Of a stretch of DNA of 22,924 nt, positions 7,013 to 14,117 are shown one piece after another. This DNA is from Acidobacteriota bacterium (lineage in GTDB: Bacteria > Acidobacteriota > Blastocatellia > Pyrinomonadales > Pyrinomonadaceae): contig JAHEEZ010000022.1 of assembly GCA_024640445.1 (NCBI GenBank), positions 1 to 22,924 of the forward strand. Reading direction: 5' to 3'. Below the pieces are notes generated by a model, which was given only the letters and a program-made list of their open reading frames with translations, did no database searches and had not been told where the DNA came from. A program made the translations under genes and the position numbers. How positions within the stretch are numbered: the stretch's first letter is position 1; every line of letters starts with the position of its first letter.

Positions 7013-8290
7013 CTATTTGCCGATGTCTCGACGATATTGCATTCCAGGCCACGAAATCTCGTTAACGGCCTTGTAAGCCCTGTGAAGAGAGTTCGACATG
7101 TTGCTCGCCACTGCGGTCACTGCAAGGACCCGCCCGCCCGACGTAACATAACGACTGCTGTCGTCGAACGCCGTACCGGCGTGGAAGACCTCGACATTCT
7201 CGTGTTTTGAAGCGGCATCAAGTCCCTCGATCACATCGCCTTTCCGGGGAGTGGACGGGTAATTCTCAGACGCGAGAATTACACACGCGGAACTTCCCTC
7301 TTTCCAGGAGATCACCGTCTTTTCCAGGGTACCTTCAATAATCGCCTCGCAAATACCGGTCAGGTCCGTTTCCAGGTTGACGAGTATTGCCTGGGTCTCG
7401 GGATCGCCGAAACGCACGTTGTATTCAAGTACTTTCGCGCCTTCCGATGTCATCATCAGCCCAAGGAACAAGATACCCTTAAAAGGAAATCCCTCGGAGG
7501 CCGCGCCTGCAAGCGTCGGTTCGATGATGTCGGAAACTATGGTCCGCGTTTGTTCTGCGGAAAGCATTGAAGGATCTGTGACGGTTCCCATGCCGCCCGT
7601 GTTCGGCCCCGTGTCGCCTTCGCCGATTCGTTTATGGTCCCTCGTCGGAGGCATCAGTGCGAAATGATTTCCGTCCGCGAACATCAGCAGGGAAACCTCT
7701 TTCCCAAACAGGCACTCTTCAAGCACGATCGTGCTGGCGGCCGCGCTGTCTATGATCTCGCCGGCTTTCAGGGATCTGACCGCCTCTATCGCTTCTGCCC
7801 TGTCCGAAGCCATTATCACTCCTTTGCCGGCGGCGAGACCGTCCGCCTTGACGACTACAGGCGAGTCTTTATCCCCGAACTTACCGCTTTCAAGGATCGT
7901 CACGGCCTCTTCAGCGGACCCAGCAGTTTCATACGCCGCTGTCGGGATCCCATGGCGGGCCATAAAATCTTTCGCAAAGGATTTGCTTGACTCGAGTCTT
8001 GATGCTGCCGCCGAAGCGCCCACGATCCTGCGCCCTCTTTTTTCGAATTCGTCCGTAATTCCGGCCGCCAGAGAATTCTCAGGGCCCACAAAGGTCAGAT
8101 CGATTTCTTCGGACACTGCAAAATCGGCAAGCCCCACAACATCCTCCGGCCCAATATCCACGAGCTTCGCAACCTGTGCTATCCCGGCATTGCCTTTGGC
8201 GCAATAGACCTGTTCCACCCTGCCGCTTCTTGCGAACGACCAAGCGATGGCGTGCTCACGCCCTCCGGACCCTACAACTAATACTTTCAT
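7013..8290 (-). CDS. purD: Phosphoribosylamine-glycine ligase (GAR synthetase)
   Basis: This 425-aa protein matches full-length PurD, which joins glycine to phosphoribosylamine with ATP in step two of purine synthesis in the cytoplasm. The N domain starts with GSGGREHA (7-14). The ATP-grasp domain has KADGLAAGKGV (148-158), RDHKRIGEGDTGPNTGGMG (217-235) and metal-binding EYNVRFGDPETQ (289-300). The C domain ends MQYRRDIG. The usual VGPExPL is VGPENSL here, a mild deviation. The ATG at 8290 gives the standard N-terminus. Only a weak RBS is present. A promoter is visible just upstream, and the gene leads an operon with yhhQ and the DHS-like gene. Confidence 0.97.
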   Translation of the reverse strand: MKVLVVGSGGREHAIAWSFARSGRVEQVYCAKGNAGIAQVAKLVDIGPEDVVGLADFAVSEEIDLTFVGPENSLAAGITDEFEKRGRRIVGASAAASRLESSKSFAKDFMARHGIPTAAYETAGSAEEAVTILESGKFGDKDSPVVVKADGLAAGKGVIMASDRAEAIEAVRSLKAGEIIDSAAASTIVLEECLFGKEVSLLMFADGNHFALMPPTRDHKRIGEGDTGPNTGGMGTVTDPSMLSAEQTRTIVSDIIEPTLAGAASEGFPFKGILFLGLMMTSEGAKVLEYNVRFGDPETQAILVNLETDLTGICEAIIEGTLEKTVISWKEGSSACVILASENYPSTPRKGDVIEGLDAASKHENVEVFHAGTAFDDSSRYVTSGGRVLAVTAVASNMSNSLHRAYKAVNEISWPGMQYRRDIGK

Positions 8291-8305
8291 AAGAAGTTAA
8301 CCATC

Positions 8306-8335
8306 TTTATAGCAAAATGCTCCGAGGGACGCCAA
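8306..8335 (-). promoter_or_regulatory. Promoter of the purD operon
   Basis: On the minus strand -35 TTGGCG (8330-8335) and -10 TATAAA (8306-8311) are separated by 18 bp. The -10 ends 15 bp before the purD ATG. The -35 abuts the candidate -35 of the divergent zinc-ribbon gene. Confidence 0.55.
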
Positions 8336-8336
8336 C

Positions 8337-8363
8337 TTGACTCAATTCTTATATAGTTATAAC
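8337..8363 (+). promoter_or_regulatory. Possible promoter of the zinc-ribbon gene
   Basis: TTGACT (8337-8342) and TATAAC (8358-8363) resemble -35 and -10 boxes, but the spacer is only 15 bp. It lies 115 bp upstream of the start codon at 8479 and is divergent from, and adjacent to, the purD promoter. Confidence 0.35.
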
Positions 8364-8478
8364 TTCTTCTGCGTGTTTCCGATGCCGGAATCGCCCAAGG
8401 GAAGACCACACCAGCCCGATAAGGCTCTTACCGGCATCTTGCTTCCAAAGCGGCACTCCAAAGGGAAGGTAAACCATT

Positions 8479-8868
8479 ATGTCAGGGTCCGGGCAGGACG
8501 ATCTCAAAGAATTCAATGAAAGGACTTTTCCAAGTGAGGAGGAGTTTCAGGATGTTGAGATTGATTGTGTCGACTGTGGCCAACCGTTTATCTGGACCGG
8601 AGGAGAGCAGGTCTTCTTCCGCGACAAGGGCCTGAAACACCCTCCTAAACGCTGCAAACCCTGTAAGAAAGCAAAGAACGAAAGGCTTGACGCAGTAATG
8701 AAGGCGCAGGCCGCAGGTTTGAAACAAAGGGTCGAGGTTTCGGTCACTTGTGCCCGTTGCGGCGAGCAGACGACCGTTCCTTTCTATCCTTCGCAGGGCA
8801 GGCCTGTATACTGCCGTTCGTGCTTCCTGGAAATGAATCCCGGAACGATCCCCACGGACAATCACTAA
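8479..8868 (+). CDS. Two-zinc-ribbon protein
   Basis: The 129-aa product is soluble and carries two zinc-ribbon units. The first (about 30-70) is CVDCGQPFIWTGGEQVFF followed by KRCKPCKKAKNERL, matching the probable zinc-ribbon (zf-trcl-like) domain. The second (about 90-117) is CARCGEQTTVPFYPSQGR followed by YCRSCF, a CxxC/CxxC unit seen in small bacterial proteins of unknown role. The N-terminal 25 residues are acidic. The start is well supported by GGGAAGG at 8463-8469, 9 nt upstream. The stop lies only 9 bp from the stop of the convergent permease, with no terminator between. Binding nucleic acid or a protein partner is plausible but unproven. Confidence 0.85.
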   Translation: MSGSGQDDLKEFNERTFPSEEEFQDVEIDCVDCGQPFIWTGGEQVFFRDKGLKHPPKRCKPCKKAKNERLDAVMKAQAAGLKQRVEVSVTCARCGEQTTVPFYPSQGRPVYCRSCFLEMNPGTIPTDNH

Positions 8869-8877
8869 CGCCGCCTT

Positions 8878-10878
8878 TTAGCCGCCGACGTGAACATTAG
8901 GCCGCTTATCGGGATCGGATTCGGCTTGCCTCAGGATTTCCCTCGTAACCGGCGCGGTATCACCCTCGCCAAACAATACATACCTGATCAGATACATTAT
9001 CGGATTGCCTTCGCTCCAGCCAAAATAGACGTGAGGTATCTTACCGGTCCTGTCGCGAAGGTTAAGCAACAGACCGGCGATCGCGTTCGGGACAGCAGGT
9101 GATTCCGTTCGGAGGATCTTGTATCCGTCGATGTCAACGCCTCTGATCAGAAGCGTGCCGCGAAATTCCGAAGCGTCTCCAAGATCGACCTCAAAGAAAA
9201 GAACCGGATCAAACGAAGGAATGTGATTGTCCGTCCTCTTCTCACGTTCCTTGTGCCTGTATTCCTCTACATCCCCGGTTTCGCGTCGATTCGTTACTAT
9301 CCTGATCTCGCCCTCGGCAAGTTCCTCGATCATCTGGGTCGCTTTCTCATCCAGTTCTATCGCCTCTATCCTGACCTCAGTCGAACGCATAGCCCTCGAA
9401 ACGAATGACGTGGCGACGATCGCGAGGACGAATAGAAGTGCTATCTGAAGTCCCTCCGGCTGGGAAATGATGTTGACCAGGGTCGTGTAGAAGAAGACCA
9501 GCGAGATGAAAAGGAAAGCGACCCAGACCTTCTGTGATTTCCTCCACGAAGATATGGTCACGGCGACAGCTGCCGACGCCATCAATGTCAGTACGCCAGT
9601 CGCATAGGCACCGCCCTGCGCGTCGATGTCCGCACGGAAAAGGATCGTCACGAGGAACGATATTGCCGTGAACACGAAAACCAGCGGTCGTGTCGCTCTC
9701 GCCCAGAACGGCGCCATTCCGTAACGAGGCAGGTATCTGGGCACTATGTTCAGGAGTCCCGCCATTGCTGATGATCCGGCGAACCAGAGAATAGAGATCG
9801 TGCTCAGGTCATATAAGGTCCCAAATACCTCACCCAGATGGAAATGCGCCAGGTAAGAAAGTGCGCGGCCGTTTGCCTGGCCGCCCTCTTGAAACTCAAA
9901 TGCCGGTATCAGCATCGAGGTCACCATACTGCTGCCGACCAACATGACGCTCATTATTAACGAGGCGCCAGTCAGCAATTTCTTGCCGTTTGCGATCCGA
10001 CCGCTCAAGTACTGCTCAGCCTCGGGCGTCATTGTTGTCTCGCCAAGTTTCGATACATGTATCGATTCTTTGTCCTTTTCCGAGATCTCCTTAGAACTCT
10101 CGATCAAAGGCATCACAACCACCCCAGTCTCAAAGCCGGAAAGGCCGAGAGCGAGTTTTGGGAAAACGACCAGTGACGCCAGGATCAATGCAACCGCACT
10201 GCCGTCAACACTCGGATGAGACCACACGAGCGAATACCACTCATTCAGCGTGTCCGGATGGACCGCGAAGATAAGGTAAAGTCCGTGCCCGATCACAACT
10301 ATGTTCAGGGTCAGGTATACGCCCACGATCCCAACCGCGATTCCGATCGCCTCCTTGAAGCCCCTAAGGAATACGATGCCAAGGATGCTGATCAGAAGCA
10401 GTGTGACAATTATCCGGTGATTCAGGAACTGGAAGTGCTGTTCCACGTACGGGTTCTCGATGATATGAGCGGTGGCGTCCGCAGCAGAAAGCGTGATCGT
10501 AATGATAAAACTCGTTGCAACAAAACCCAGGAGAGCAAGAACGAACATCTTCCCCTTCCAGCGTACAAGCAGGTGCTCGAGCATTGAGATCGAACCGTCG
10601 CCATGCGGGCTTTCTTCAGCGACTCGCCTGTACATGGGAAGCGCGCCAAACAGTGTCAGGAGCACCAGGACCAGGGTCGCAAACGGCGACAGGGCTCCGG
10701 CTGCCAGGAACGCAATGCCGGGTTGGTATCCAAGCGTGGAGAAATAGTCCACACCGGTCAAACACATCACCTTCCACCAGGCGTGCTTCTCTTCGTGTTC
10801 CTTCTCTTCCGTCAGATCCGTTTCGAGAACGCCTTTCAGAAACCAGTTGTGGAACCTGTTCTTTGATCGTTTGTACAT
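8878..10878 (-). CDS. APC-superfamily permease with C-terminal cytoplasmic domain
   Basis: From the ATG at 10878 the protein has 666 residues. After a charged N-terminus with a HEEKH stretch come about 12 membrane helices, starting with LTGVDYFSTLGYQPGIAFLA, then GALPMYRRVAEESPHGDGS and FPKLALGLSGFETGV. These are APC-type (amino acid/polyamine/cation) features; the GLSGFE and PHGDGS stretches recur in a widespread uncharacterised subfamily. A soluble domain of about 150 residues follows the last helix (after VSRAMRSTEVRIEAIE), including FFEVDLGDASEF and HVYFGWSEGNPIMYLIRYV. Substrate is unknown: an amino acid, or K+ as in the APC member KimA. A GTG at 10932 would add 18 residues, but these would be encoded inside a strong inverted repeat, so the ATG is preferred. 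Neither start has a good RBS. Confidence 0.82.
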   Translation of the reverse strand: MYKRSKNRFHNWFLKGVLETDLTEEKEHEEKHAWWKVMCLTGVDYFSTLGYQPGIAFLAAGALSPFATLVLVLLTLFGALPMYRRVAEESPHGDGSISMLEHLLVRWKGKMFVLALLGFVATSFIITITLSAADATAHIIENPYVEQHFQFLNHRIIVTLLLISILGIVFLRGFKEAIGIAVGIVGVYLTLNIVVIGHGLYLIFAVHPDTLNEWYSLVWSHPSVDGSAVALILASLVVFPKLALGLSGFETGVVVMPLIESSKEISEKDKESIHVSKLGETTMTPEAEQYLSGRIANGKKLLTGASLIMSVMLVGSSMVTSMLIPAFEFQEGGQANGRALSYLAHFHLGEVFGTLYDLSTISILWFAGSSAMAGLLNIVPRYLPRYGMAPFWARATRPLVFVFTAISFLVTILFRADIDAQGGAYATGVLTLMASAAVAVTISSWRKSQKVWVAFLFISLVFFYTTLVNIISQPEGLQIALLFVLAIVATSFVSRAMRSTEVRIEAIELDEKATQMIEELAEGEIRIVTNRRETGDVEEYRHKEREKRTDNHIPSFDPVLFFEVDLGDASEFRGTLLIRGVDIDGYKILRTESPAVPNAIAGLLLNLRDRTGKIPHVYFGWSEGNPIMYLIRYVLFGEGDTAPVTREILRQAESDPDKRPNVHVGG

Positions 10879-11046
10879 TGATTCGTCCGGCGGTTTGAGG
10901 AGCCCGGATCGGCAGGCTGGAGATCCGGGCACGGCCCCGAATATGAAAAGACGAGCCGACTTCTTCCACGATAAACAAGAAAGGATGATACCCGAAACAG
11001 AAGGAAAAGCAAGGATAGTTGAAAGGCTGTGATTTAAAAATTAGTA

Positions 11047-11072
11047 GGGCGACGTCTCCCACACCGTCGCCC
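11047..11072 (-). terminator. Hairpin with T-rich tail, possible attenuator
   Basis: GGGCGACG and CGTCGCCC form a perfect 8-bp stem with a 10-nt loop. On the minus strand the 3' side continues TACTAATTTTTAAATC. It lies between the candidate promoter (11133-11160) and the permease start, so it may act as an attenuator. It could also be a backup terminator for the matrixin operon. Confidence 0.5.
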
Positions 11073-11104
11073 CTAGGTCACAAGTCCTCACCCCTCGTGA
11101 CCAA

Positions 11105-11127
11105 ATGTTCACCGGGGAGGTGAACAT
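11105..11127. repeat. Perfect 9-bp inverted repeat at the permease promoter
   Basis: ATGTTCACC (11105-11113) and GGTGAACAT (11119-11127) are separated by 5 nt. The element sits just downstream of a minus-strand -10 (11133-11138), about where transcription would begin. That placement suits a dimeric repressor site; a 5' mRNA stem-loop is the alternative. Confidence 0.55.
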
Positions 11128-11132
11128 CATAA

Positions 11133-11160
11133 ATTATGCACATCTGGCCAAAAAAAGCAA
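11133..11160 (-). promoter_or_regulatory. Candidate promoter of the permease gene
   Basis: On the minus strand TTGCTT (11155-11160) and CATAAT (11133-11138, 5 of 6 consensus) are 16 bp apart. The -35 overlaps the matrixin-operon terminator hairpin. Confidence 0.45.
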
Positions 11161-11175
11161 ACAGGTTTGTTTTGC
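11150..11175 (-). terminator. Intrinsic terminator of the matrixin operon
   Basis: On the minus strand GCAAA (11171-11175) pairs with TTTGC (11157-11161), followed directly by seven T (11150-11156). It starts 24 nt after the matrixin stop codon. The stem is short and AT-rich, so efficiency may be moderate. Confidence 0.6.
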
Positions 11176-11198
11176 CACAGACCGATTCCGAACGACTC

Positions 11199-12500
11199 TT
11201 AGAAGTCCCTTATCATCCACGGATTCTTGATCGATTCAACCGTCAATCCGCCCAAAACCCAGTCAGAGCGCCCTTTTTCGTCGGTCAATACTATTGAGTA
11301 GTTGCCTTCTTTCGCTCCGGGTTCCACCTGGACAATGAACGAGAGGGCGTAAAGCCCGCCCCCAAAATTGATCGTCTCAACCGAATCATCTTCGACTGTG
11401 AAATAGTCTGATGCAACCGATACCACGACGCCCCGGTTAATTCCCTTTCCACTTACCATTACCCGATATGCACTTCCGGCATTGACCGGCACAGCTATTC
11501 CAGCGAGCTGTCCATTGAATCCCACACCTTCACCGGAAAATGAAACAACTTCGGAACTACTTCGAGGGCCAAATTCAACCACTTCCTTCTTTTCGAGATC
11601 GATCTCGTCAACCCGTATTACCGTTCCATTGCCACCAAGTTTCCTCGCATATACCGCGTATTCTGCAGGTTCGAGCCCGCCGATCGCGTATCTGCCCTGG
11701 TCATCAGTCAATACGGAAGCCGCAACCCTGCCGGAAGGCACATCTACCGCCCACACCTCGAAAGAAGTCGAGTTCTTTTCACCTGAGCTTGAAGTCATAG
11801 CGCCGCGTATCTCGGAACAGCAGTTCTTGTCTCCATACGGGGCACCGTAGATCGAACGTACACCGGCAACATCATCTCCCGACAACGTCCGGACCGAGGT
11901 GAAAGGCATTCCGTAGAGACCGTTCCTGGCACTGTTCTCGAACATCGTGGCTCCAAGAACTCGCGAATGTCCCAGTCCAAGCACATGGCCTAGTTCGTGC
12001 GTTACAGTTGACTCAAGATCGAAACTGCCGGGAGTTCCGTCAGTTGAGGTGAGGAAGAATGGGTTAAGCACGATGTCGGCTTCAGTTATCGTACCGTCAG
12101 AGTCGTAGAAGATGCGTGTAAAAGCGGCCGCCTGAGATCCTTCGCCGGAAAAAAGCAACAGATTCTCCGGGGTCTGCGCGATCGTGATCAAGGAAATGCC
12201 GTCGCCTCTTCTGGCTTTCGGGCTAATTGATCCAATATCGGAAACGGAAAATTCAATTCTTACTCCAGCCGCGGCTTCCCACCTCTCAGCCGCCCGACGG
12301 ATAGCCGAGAGCACGCGGTCGGAACCCCTTAGGTTCGGTGACTCCTCAAGCATCGATGAAGAGACCGACATTCGAATCTCGCCTCCGGGCCACTTTAGAG
12401 GATGACTTCCCGCCTTGCCCGCGTACTGGACCTCATACGCAAAAGCCGGCACTGTAAGCAGCGCCAGGAGGAGCACAAGCATGCGGGACAATAAACTCAT
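11199..12500 (-). CDS. Secreted matrixin-type (M10) zinc metalloprotease
   Basis: The 433-aa protein has a signal peptide (1-21, cleavage near FAFA/YE-type site) and then a metzincin catalytic domain. The zinc site HELGHVLGLGH is complete at 168-178 with the catalytic Glu at 169, and the Met-turn is probably ATMFENS with Met186. ADIVLNP (141-147) precedes it as in matrixins. After the protease domain (about 24-225) comes a carboxypeptidase-regulatory/Cna-B-like beta domain (about 230-300: SFEVWAVDVPSG, TDDQGRYAIGGLEPAEYAVY) and a second beta-rich domain to the end. There is no obvious prodomain cysteine switch. Export beyond the inner membrane is certain by signal peptide; final location is not. 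It is the last gene of the exporter run, 22 nt after a small membrane protein. AAAAGGGA lies directly against the ATG, closer than ideal. Confidence 0.88.
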   Translation of the reverse strand: MSLLSRMLVLLLALLTVPAFAYEVQYAGKAGSHPLKWPGGEIRMSVSSSMLEESPNLRGSDRVLSAIRRAAERWEAAAGVRIEFSVSDIGSISPKARRGDGISLITIAQTPENLLLFSGEGSQAAAFTRIFYDSDGTITEADIVLNPFFLTSTDGTPGSFDLESTVTHELGHVLGLGHSRVLGATMFENSARNGLYGMPFTSVRTLSGDDVAGVRSIYGAPYGDKNCCSEIRGAMTSSSGEKNSTSFEVWAVDVPSGRVAASVLTDDQGRYAIGGLEPAEYAVYARKLGGNGTVIRVDEIDLEKKEVVEFGPRSSSEVVSFSGEGVGFNGQLAGIAVPVNAGSAYRVMVSGKGINRGVVVSVASDYFTVEDDSVETINFGGGLYALSFIVQVEPGAKEGNYSIVLTDEKGRSDWVLGGLTVESIKNPWMIRDF

Positions 12501-12522
12501 TCCCTTTTAGCTGAACGGAACG

Positions 12523-12741
12523 CTATTCGTCCGAAACGGCAGGCATATTCTTACTCTGGCCAACCTTCTCGAGATCGGAAAATCCGACTATAAGAAGGAG
12601 CGTGACCAAAGCAAGCGTAGCGAGTACGTAGAGAAGCGCGATCTGTTCGAAAATGATCAACGCGGCGATCACCAAGGCAACGGCAAGGCACCAAAAAAGC
12701 GCCACTGTACGTCTACTGAATCTGTTTGATTTCTTCGTCAT
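12523..12741 (-). CDS. Small two-TM membrane protein, unknown
   Basis: The 72-aa product has a basic N-terminus (MTKKSNRFSRR), two hydrophobic helices (about 12-31 and 34-54) and an acidic tail ending VSDE. No family is recognised. The inside-positive N-terminus suggests both termini face the cytoplasm. It lies 45 nt after the exporter gene and 22 nt before the matrixin gene in the same orientation, so it is read as part of that operon. A GGAAA about 7 nt upstream is a modest RBS. Its reality rests on helix pattern and operon position. Confidence 0.6.
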   Translation of the reverse strand: MTKKSNRFSRRTVALFWCLAVALVIAALIIFEQIALLYVLATLALVTLLLIVGFSDLEKVGQSKNMPAVSDE

Positions 12742-12786
12742 TTGGTTTCCAAGTTCCGGGTACTCACATCGAGCTGTCCGGAACCT

Positions 12787-13812
12787 TCAGTCAATTACTC
12801 TCACCGGCAGTTCTTCAGCCCGCCGGACCCGCGCATCGTCTTCTGGTACCGGGGAGAATCTGCGCTCAGAACTCCCCGTCTGCGCGACGTCAACTATATC
12901 ATAAGCCGCCAGCTCGATGTCAGGCGTAGAGCCTGCCTCAATACTCTGAAGATCGGCTTTTATGACTTCCGAACGCCCAGACGACCTCCTGAACACCGTG
13001 ACCCTTCTCGGATCGCCGCTTTTTGAGACCCCCCCGGACGAAGCCACGGCACGAGTCAGGGAAAGGCCTGCCCGAAAAGGCACCCTGGACGGCATGCCGA
13101 TCCCCCCCATCACGTAGACCGGAGGTGACTCCTCAACAGTAACAATATCTCCATACACGATCTGAGGATTCGCCGATGGAATGCCGGATATCAGATCGGC
13201 CACCTTTACAGAAAAACTTATGCTCGTGCCCAGCCGCTCTCTTCCGTTTGCTTCCCCGGAGTTCCCACCAACTGAAGCACAACTCGCAGACGGCTGTCTC
13301 AATACGCTTATCTCACCGCTTGCGATTCCAGTGAGTCCGCCGGACAACACCAGCAATTCCGCAAGTCTAACCTCCCTCATTATCCTGTATCGCTGCTGAT
13401 TCCGGACCGCGCCGAATAATACCGCGGGAAGGCGTCCCGATTTATCCAGGATGGAAACTTTGACCTTCGGATCATTAAGAAATTTTGAATACGCCGACTG
13501 AACGGATTCAGCAATTTCGTCCGTGCTGCGGCAAAGGGCAAATACTCCATTTTCACTAAATCTGAACGCAGAGAGAAAGCCTTCTGGCGTGATCTCGCCG
13601 CGCCAGTCAAATTCGGTGCTCCCGATAATATCGACATCGATCAGATCACCGGGATGGACCAATTCCTCAGGTTCCTGATCGGGTTTAGCTGCAATTGCGG
13701 GAGCCGGACCAGCATCTGCAGTCGATTCAACCTGTCCCAACACGTCCGAGGGAAAAAGCGCTGACCAATAGATCGCAGCCAGAAGCAAAGTTCGTATTGC
13801 GGACATCAGCAT
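12787..13812 (-). CDS. Polysaccharide export outer-membrane protein, Wza-like
   Basis: The 341-aa product has a signal peptide (to about residue 26, VLGQ) but no lipobox cysteine, unlike Wza. The Poly_export domain (PF02563) spans about 50-122, with HPGDLIDVDIIGSTEFD at 53-69 and VKVSILD at 117-123. Two SLBB-type domains follow, about 128-228 (split by a Ser/Gly-rich insert around 174-198) and about 231-310 (VYVMGGIGMPSRVPF, LTRAVASSGGVSKSG). The family forms the outer-membrane channel for capsule or exopolysaccharide. No polymerase, flippase or Wzc kinase is in the window, so the polymer is unknown. The start has no clear RBS; a second ATG two codons in is equally possible. Confidence 0.88.
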   Translation of the reverse strand: MLMSAIRTLLLAAIYWSALFPSDVLGQVESTADAGPAPAIAAKPDQEPEELVHPGDLIDVDIIGSTEFDWRGEITPEGFLSAFRFSENGVFALCRSTDEIAESVQSAYSKFLNDPKVKVSILDKSGRLPAVLFGAVRNQQRYRIMREVRLAELLVLSGGLTGIASGEISVLRQPSASCASVGGNSGEANGRERLGTSISFSVKVADLISGIPSANPQIVYGDIVTVEESPPVYVMGGIGMPSRVPFRAGLSLTRAVASSGGVSKSGDPRRVTVFRRSSGRSEVIKADLQSIEAGSTPDIELAAYDIVDVAQTGSSERRFSPVPEDDARVRRAEELPVRVID

Positions 13813-13830
13813 CGATGGTTCTAGTCACAG

Positions 13831-13849
13831 CCCCGGCATGAGACCGGGG
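13831..13849. repeat. Intercistronic hairpin before the exporter gene
   Basis: CCCCGG and CCGGGG form a perfect 6-bp stem with a 7-nt loop, in the 59-bp gap between the zinc-ribbon gene and the exporter gene. There is no T-tract on the minus strand, so it is more likely a processing or stability element than a terminator. Confidence 0.4.
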
Positions 13850-13871
13850 AATAATGAAATCGTAAGATCGT

Positions 13872-14087
13872 TCAGGAACTTTGACCGGAAGATGGTACCG
13901 GAGGCTTTCGTTTCTGTCTGGCAGGTTTAGAAGTCACTGTACCGGGGACCGCAAACCCCTGGAATTCCCAGTTGCATGAATCACAAAGAAGATGATAACG
14001 GCAGAACAATTTAAGGAACAGCGGCGTTCTCTTGTATCCCCGGCGTACCCTCTTGCTCGCGCATTTCGGACATTTTTGACTGATCAT
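13872..14087 (-). CDS. Small zinc-ribbon protein
   Basis: The 71-aa product contains CPKCASKRVRRGYKR (6-20) and LCDSCNWEFQGFAVPGT (34-50), two CxxC pairs forming one zinc ribbon joined by a basic, hydrophobic linker (LFLKLFCRYHL). The C-terminal 20 residues are basic and Pro/Ser-rich. Proteins with this GF-AVPGT ending are, as I recall, found in acidobacterial polysaccharide-type loci, but their role is unknown. It sits 30 nt after the two-TM protein gene and 59 nt before the exporter gene. No clear RBS precedes the ATG. Confidence 0.75.
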   Translation of the reverse strand: MISQKCPKCASKRVRRGYKRTPLFLKLFCRYHLLCDSCNWEFQGFAVPGTVTSKPARQKRKPPVPSSGQSS

Positions 14088-14117
14088 ATCTAGAAGTACG
14101 TTGCGGATACCGGCACA

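Larger units (their letters stand above)
10879..11127 (-). promoter_or_regulatory. Structured leader upstream of the permease
   Basis: This gene-free stretch precedes the permease start. Read on the minus strand it contains, in order: a 9-bp palindrome (11105-11127), GGTCAC/GTGACC with a 15-nt loop (11076-11102), an 8-bp stem GGGCGACG/CGTCGCCC (11047-11072) followed by TACTAATTTTTAAATC, and a 9-bp stem GCCCGGATC/GATCCGGGC (10902-10930) ending 23 nt before the ATG. The third hairpin looks like an attenuator or terminator and the last could affect translation. I could not match the layout to a known riboswitch class, including the c-di-AMP (ydaO) class. Confidence 0.5.

Noticed and set aside
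10876..11180. c-di-AMP (ydaO) riboswitch upstream of the APC permease
   Set aside because: The context is suggestive but the conserved core could not be matched by eye, so no class is named.
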